Assembly (NCBI RefSeq): GCF_950295315.1
Contig: NC_080179.1
Span: forward strand, 68,721,680 to 68,785,679
From: Erinaceus europaeus
Lineage: Eukaryota > Chordata > Mammalia > Eulipotyphla > Erinaceidae
Reading direction: 5' to 3'
Length of the DNA: 64,000 nucleotides
Shown: positions 63,946 to 64,000 of the stretch, in pieces
How the letters are laid out: every line of letters starts with the position of its first letter
How positions within the stretch are numbered: the stretch's first letter is position 1
The notes under the pieces: model-generated
Databases searched by the model: none
Told to the model about the DNA's origin: nothing
What the model saw: the letters and a program-made list of their open reading frames with translations, nothing else
Translations under genes and position numbers: made by a program

Positions 63946-64000
63946 TGATTGAATATAGTAAAACAACTGCTAAATCAGTTAGTAATTAAAGAGTATAATT

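Noticed and set aside
6300..64000. Exons of MMADHC, the expected next gene
   Set aside because: I looked for recognisable MMADHC protein segments in the open frames on both strands and found none. The gene probably lies beyond the window.

Overview
This is a mammalian nuclear, non-coding-rich window. The organism is most likely a hedgehog (Erinaceidae, probably Erinaceus). The dominant repeat is a tRNA-derived SINE with an A-box-like head (GGTAGCGCAGCGGGTTAAGC), a B-box (GGTTCGAGCCC), a CT-rich body and an AAC/AAT-rich tail, which I recognise from hedgehog DNA. The species call rests on that recollection plus the gene content.

Gene content. The only functional coding sequence I can support is the last coding exon of LYPD6 (2931-3098, + strand), a GPI-anchored Ly6/uPAR protein. 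It is preceded by the end of its last intron (1-2930). It is followed by a roughly 3.2-kb 3' UTR ending at an AATAAA at 6271. In human, the next gene beyond LYPD6 on 2q23 is MMADHC, in convergent orientation. No MMADHC exon is visible, so everything from about 6300 to 64000 reads as the LYPD6-MMADHC intergenic interval.

Layout. 1-6300: LYPD6 intron, exon and 3' UTR, including two SINEs and a MIR in the UTR. 6417-7145: an 81-bp minisatellite with alternating unit types. 7.8-20 kb: L1 pieces, many SINEs, two related solo-type LTRs on the minus strand (10.9 and 16.0 kb) and an old ERVL-like LTR (13.8-14.3 kb). 21.97-22.70 kb: a small rearranged class II endogenous retrovirus with a gag fragment between inverted U5 ends. 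24-36 kb: more repeats, mariner-like MITEs, a 26-bp inverted repeat pair and candidate conserved non-coding DNA. 36.3 kb: a long TTC/TCC/TTC tract. 36.8-39.1 kb: mostly unique sequence with homeodomain/POU-type sites. 39-59 kb: L1 3' ends, SINEs and a solo LTR with a perfect 6-bp target duplication (56049-56338). 59.6-61.1 kb: a 5'-truncated processed pseudogene of DHODH (minus strand) split by an L1. 61.76 kb: a truncated U6 snRNA pseudogene. 62.96-63.95 kb: an L1 ORF2/3' UTR end.

Repeat shorthand used below. SINE-A: the main tRNA-derived family. SINE-B: a relative with a head like 'cacctggttgagcgcacac' and a tail with 'tatccaataaataaa'. SINE-C: short tRNA-derived elements with 'gcctgaggctcc...ggttcaatccc' and '(c)agtgctctggt'. 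R element: an interspersed family I cannot name, non-LTR-like, seen about seven times. '+' means the tRNA head is at the left.

I found no undescribed multi-gene system. The more unusual items are the inverted-ended mini-ERV, the DHODH retrocopy with nested L1, the 162-bp higher-order minisatellite just past the LYPD6 poly(A) site, the near-symmetric triplet tract and several candidate regulatory islands. SINE and L1 boundaries are read by eye and are good to about 5-20 bases unless a target-site duplication (TSD) is given.
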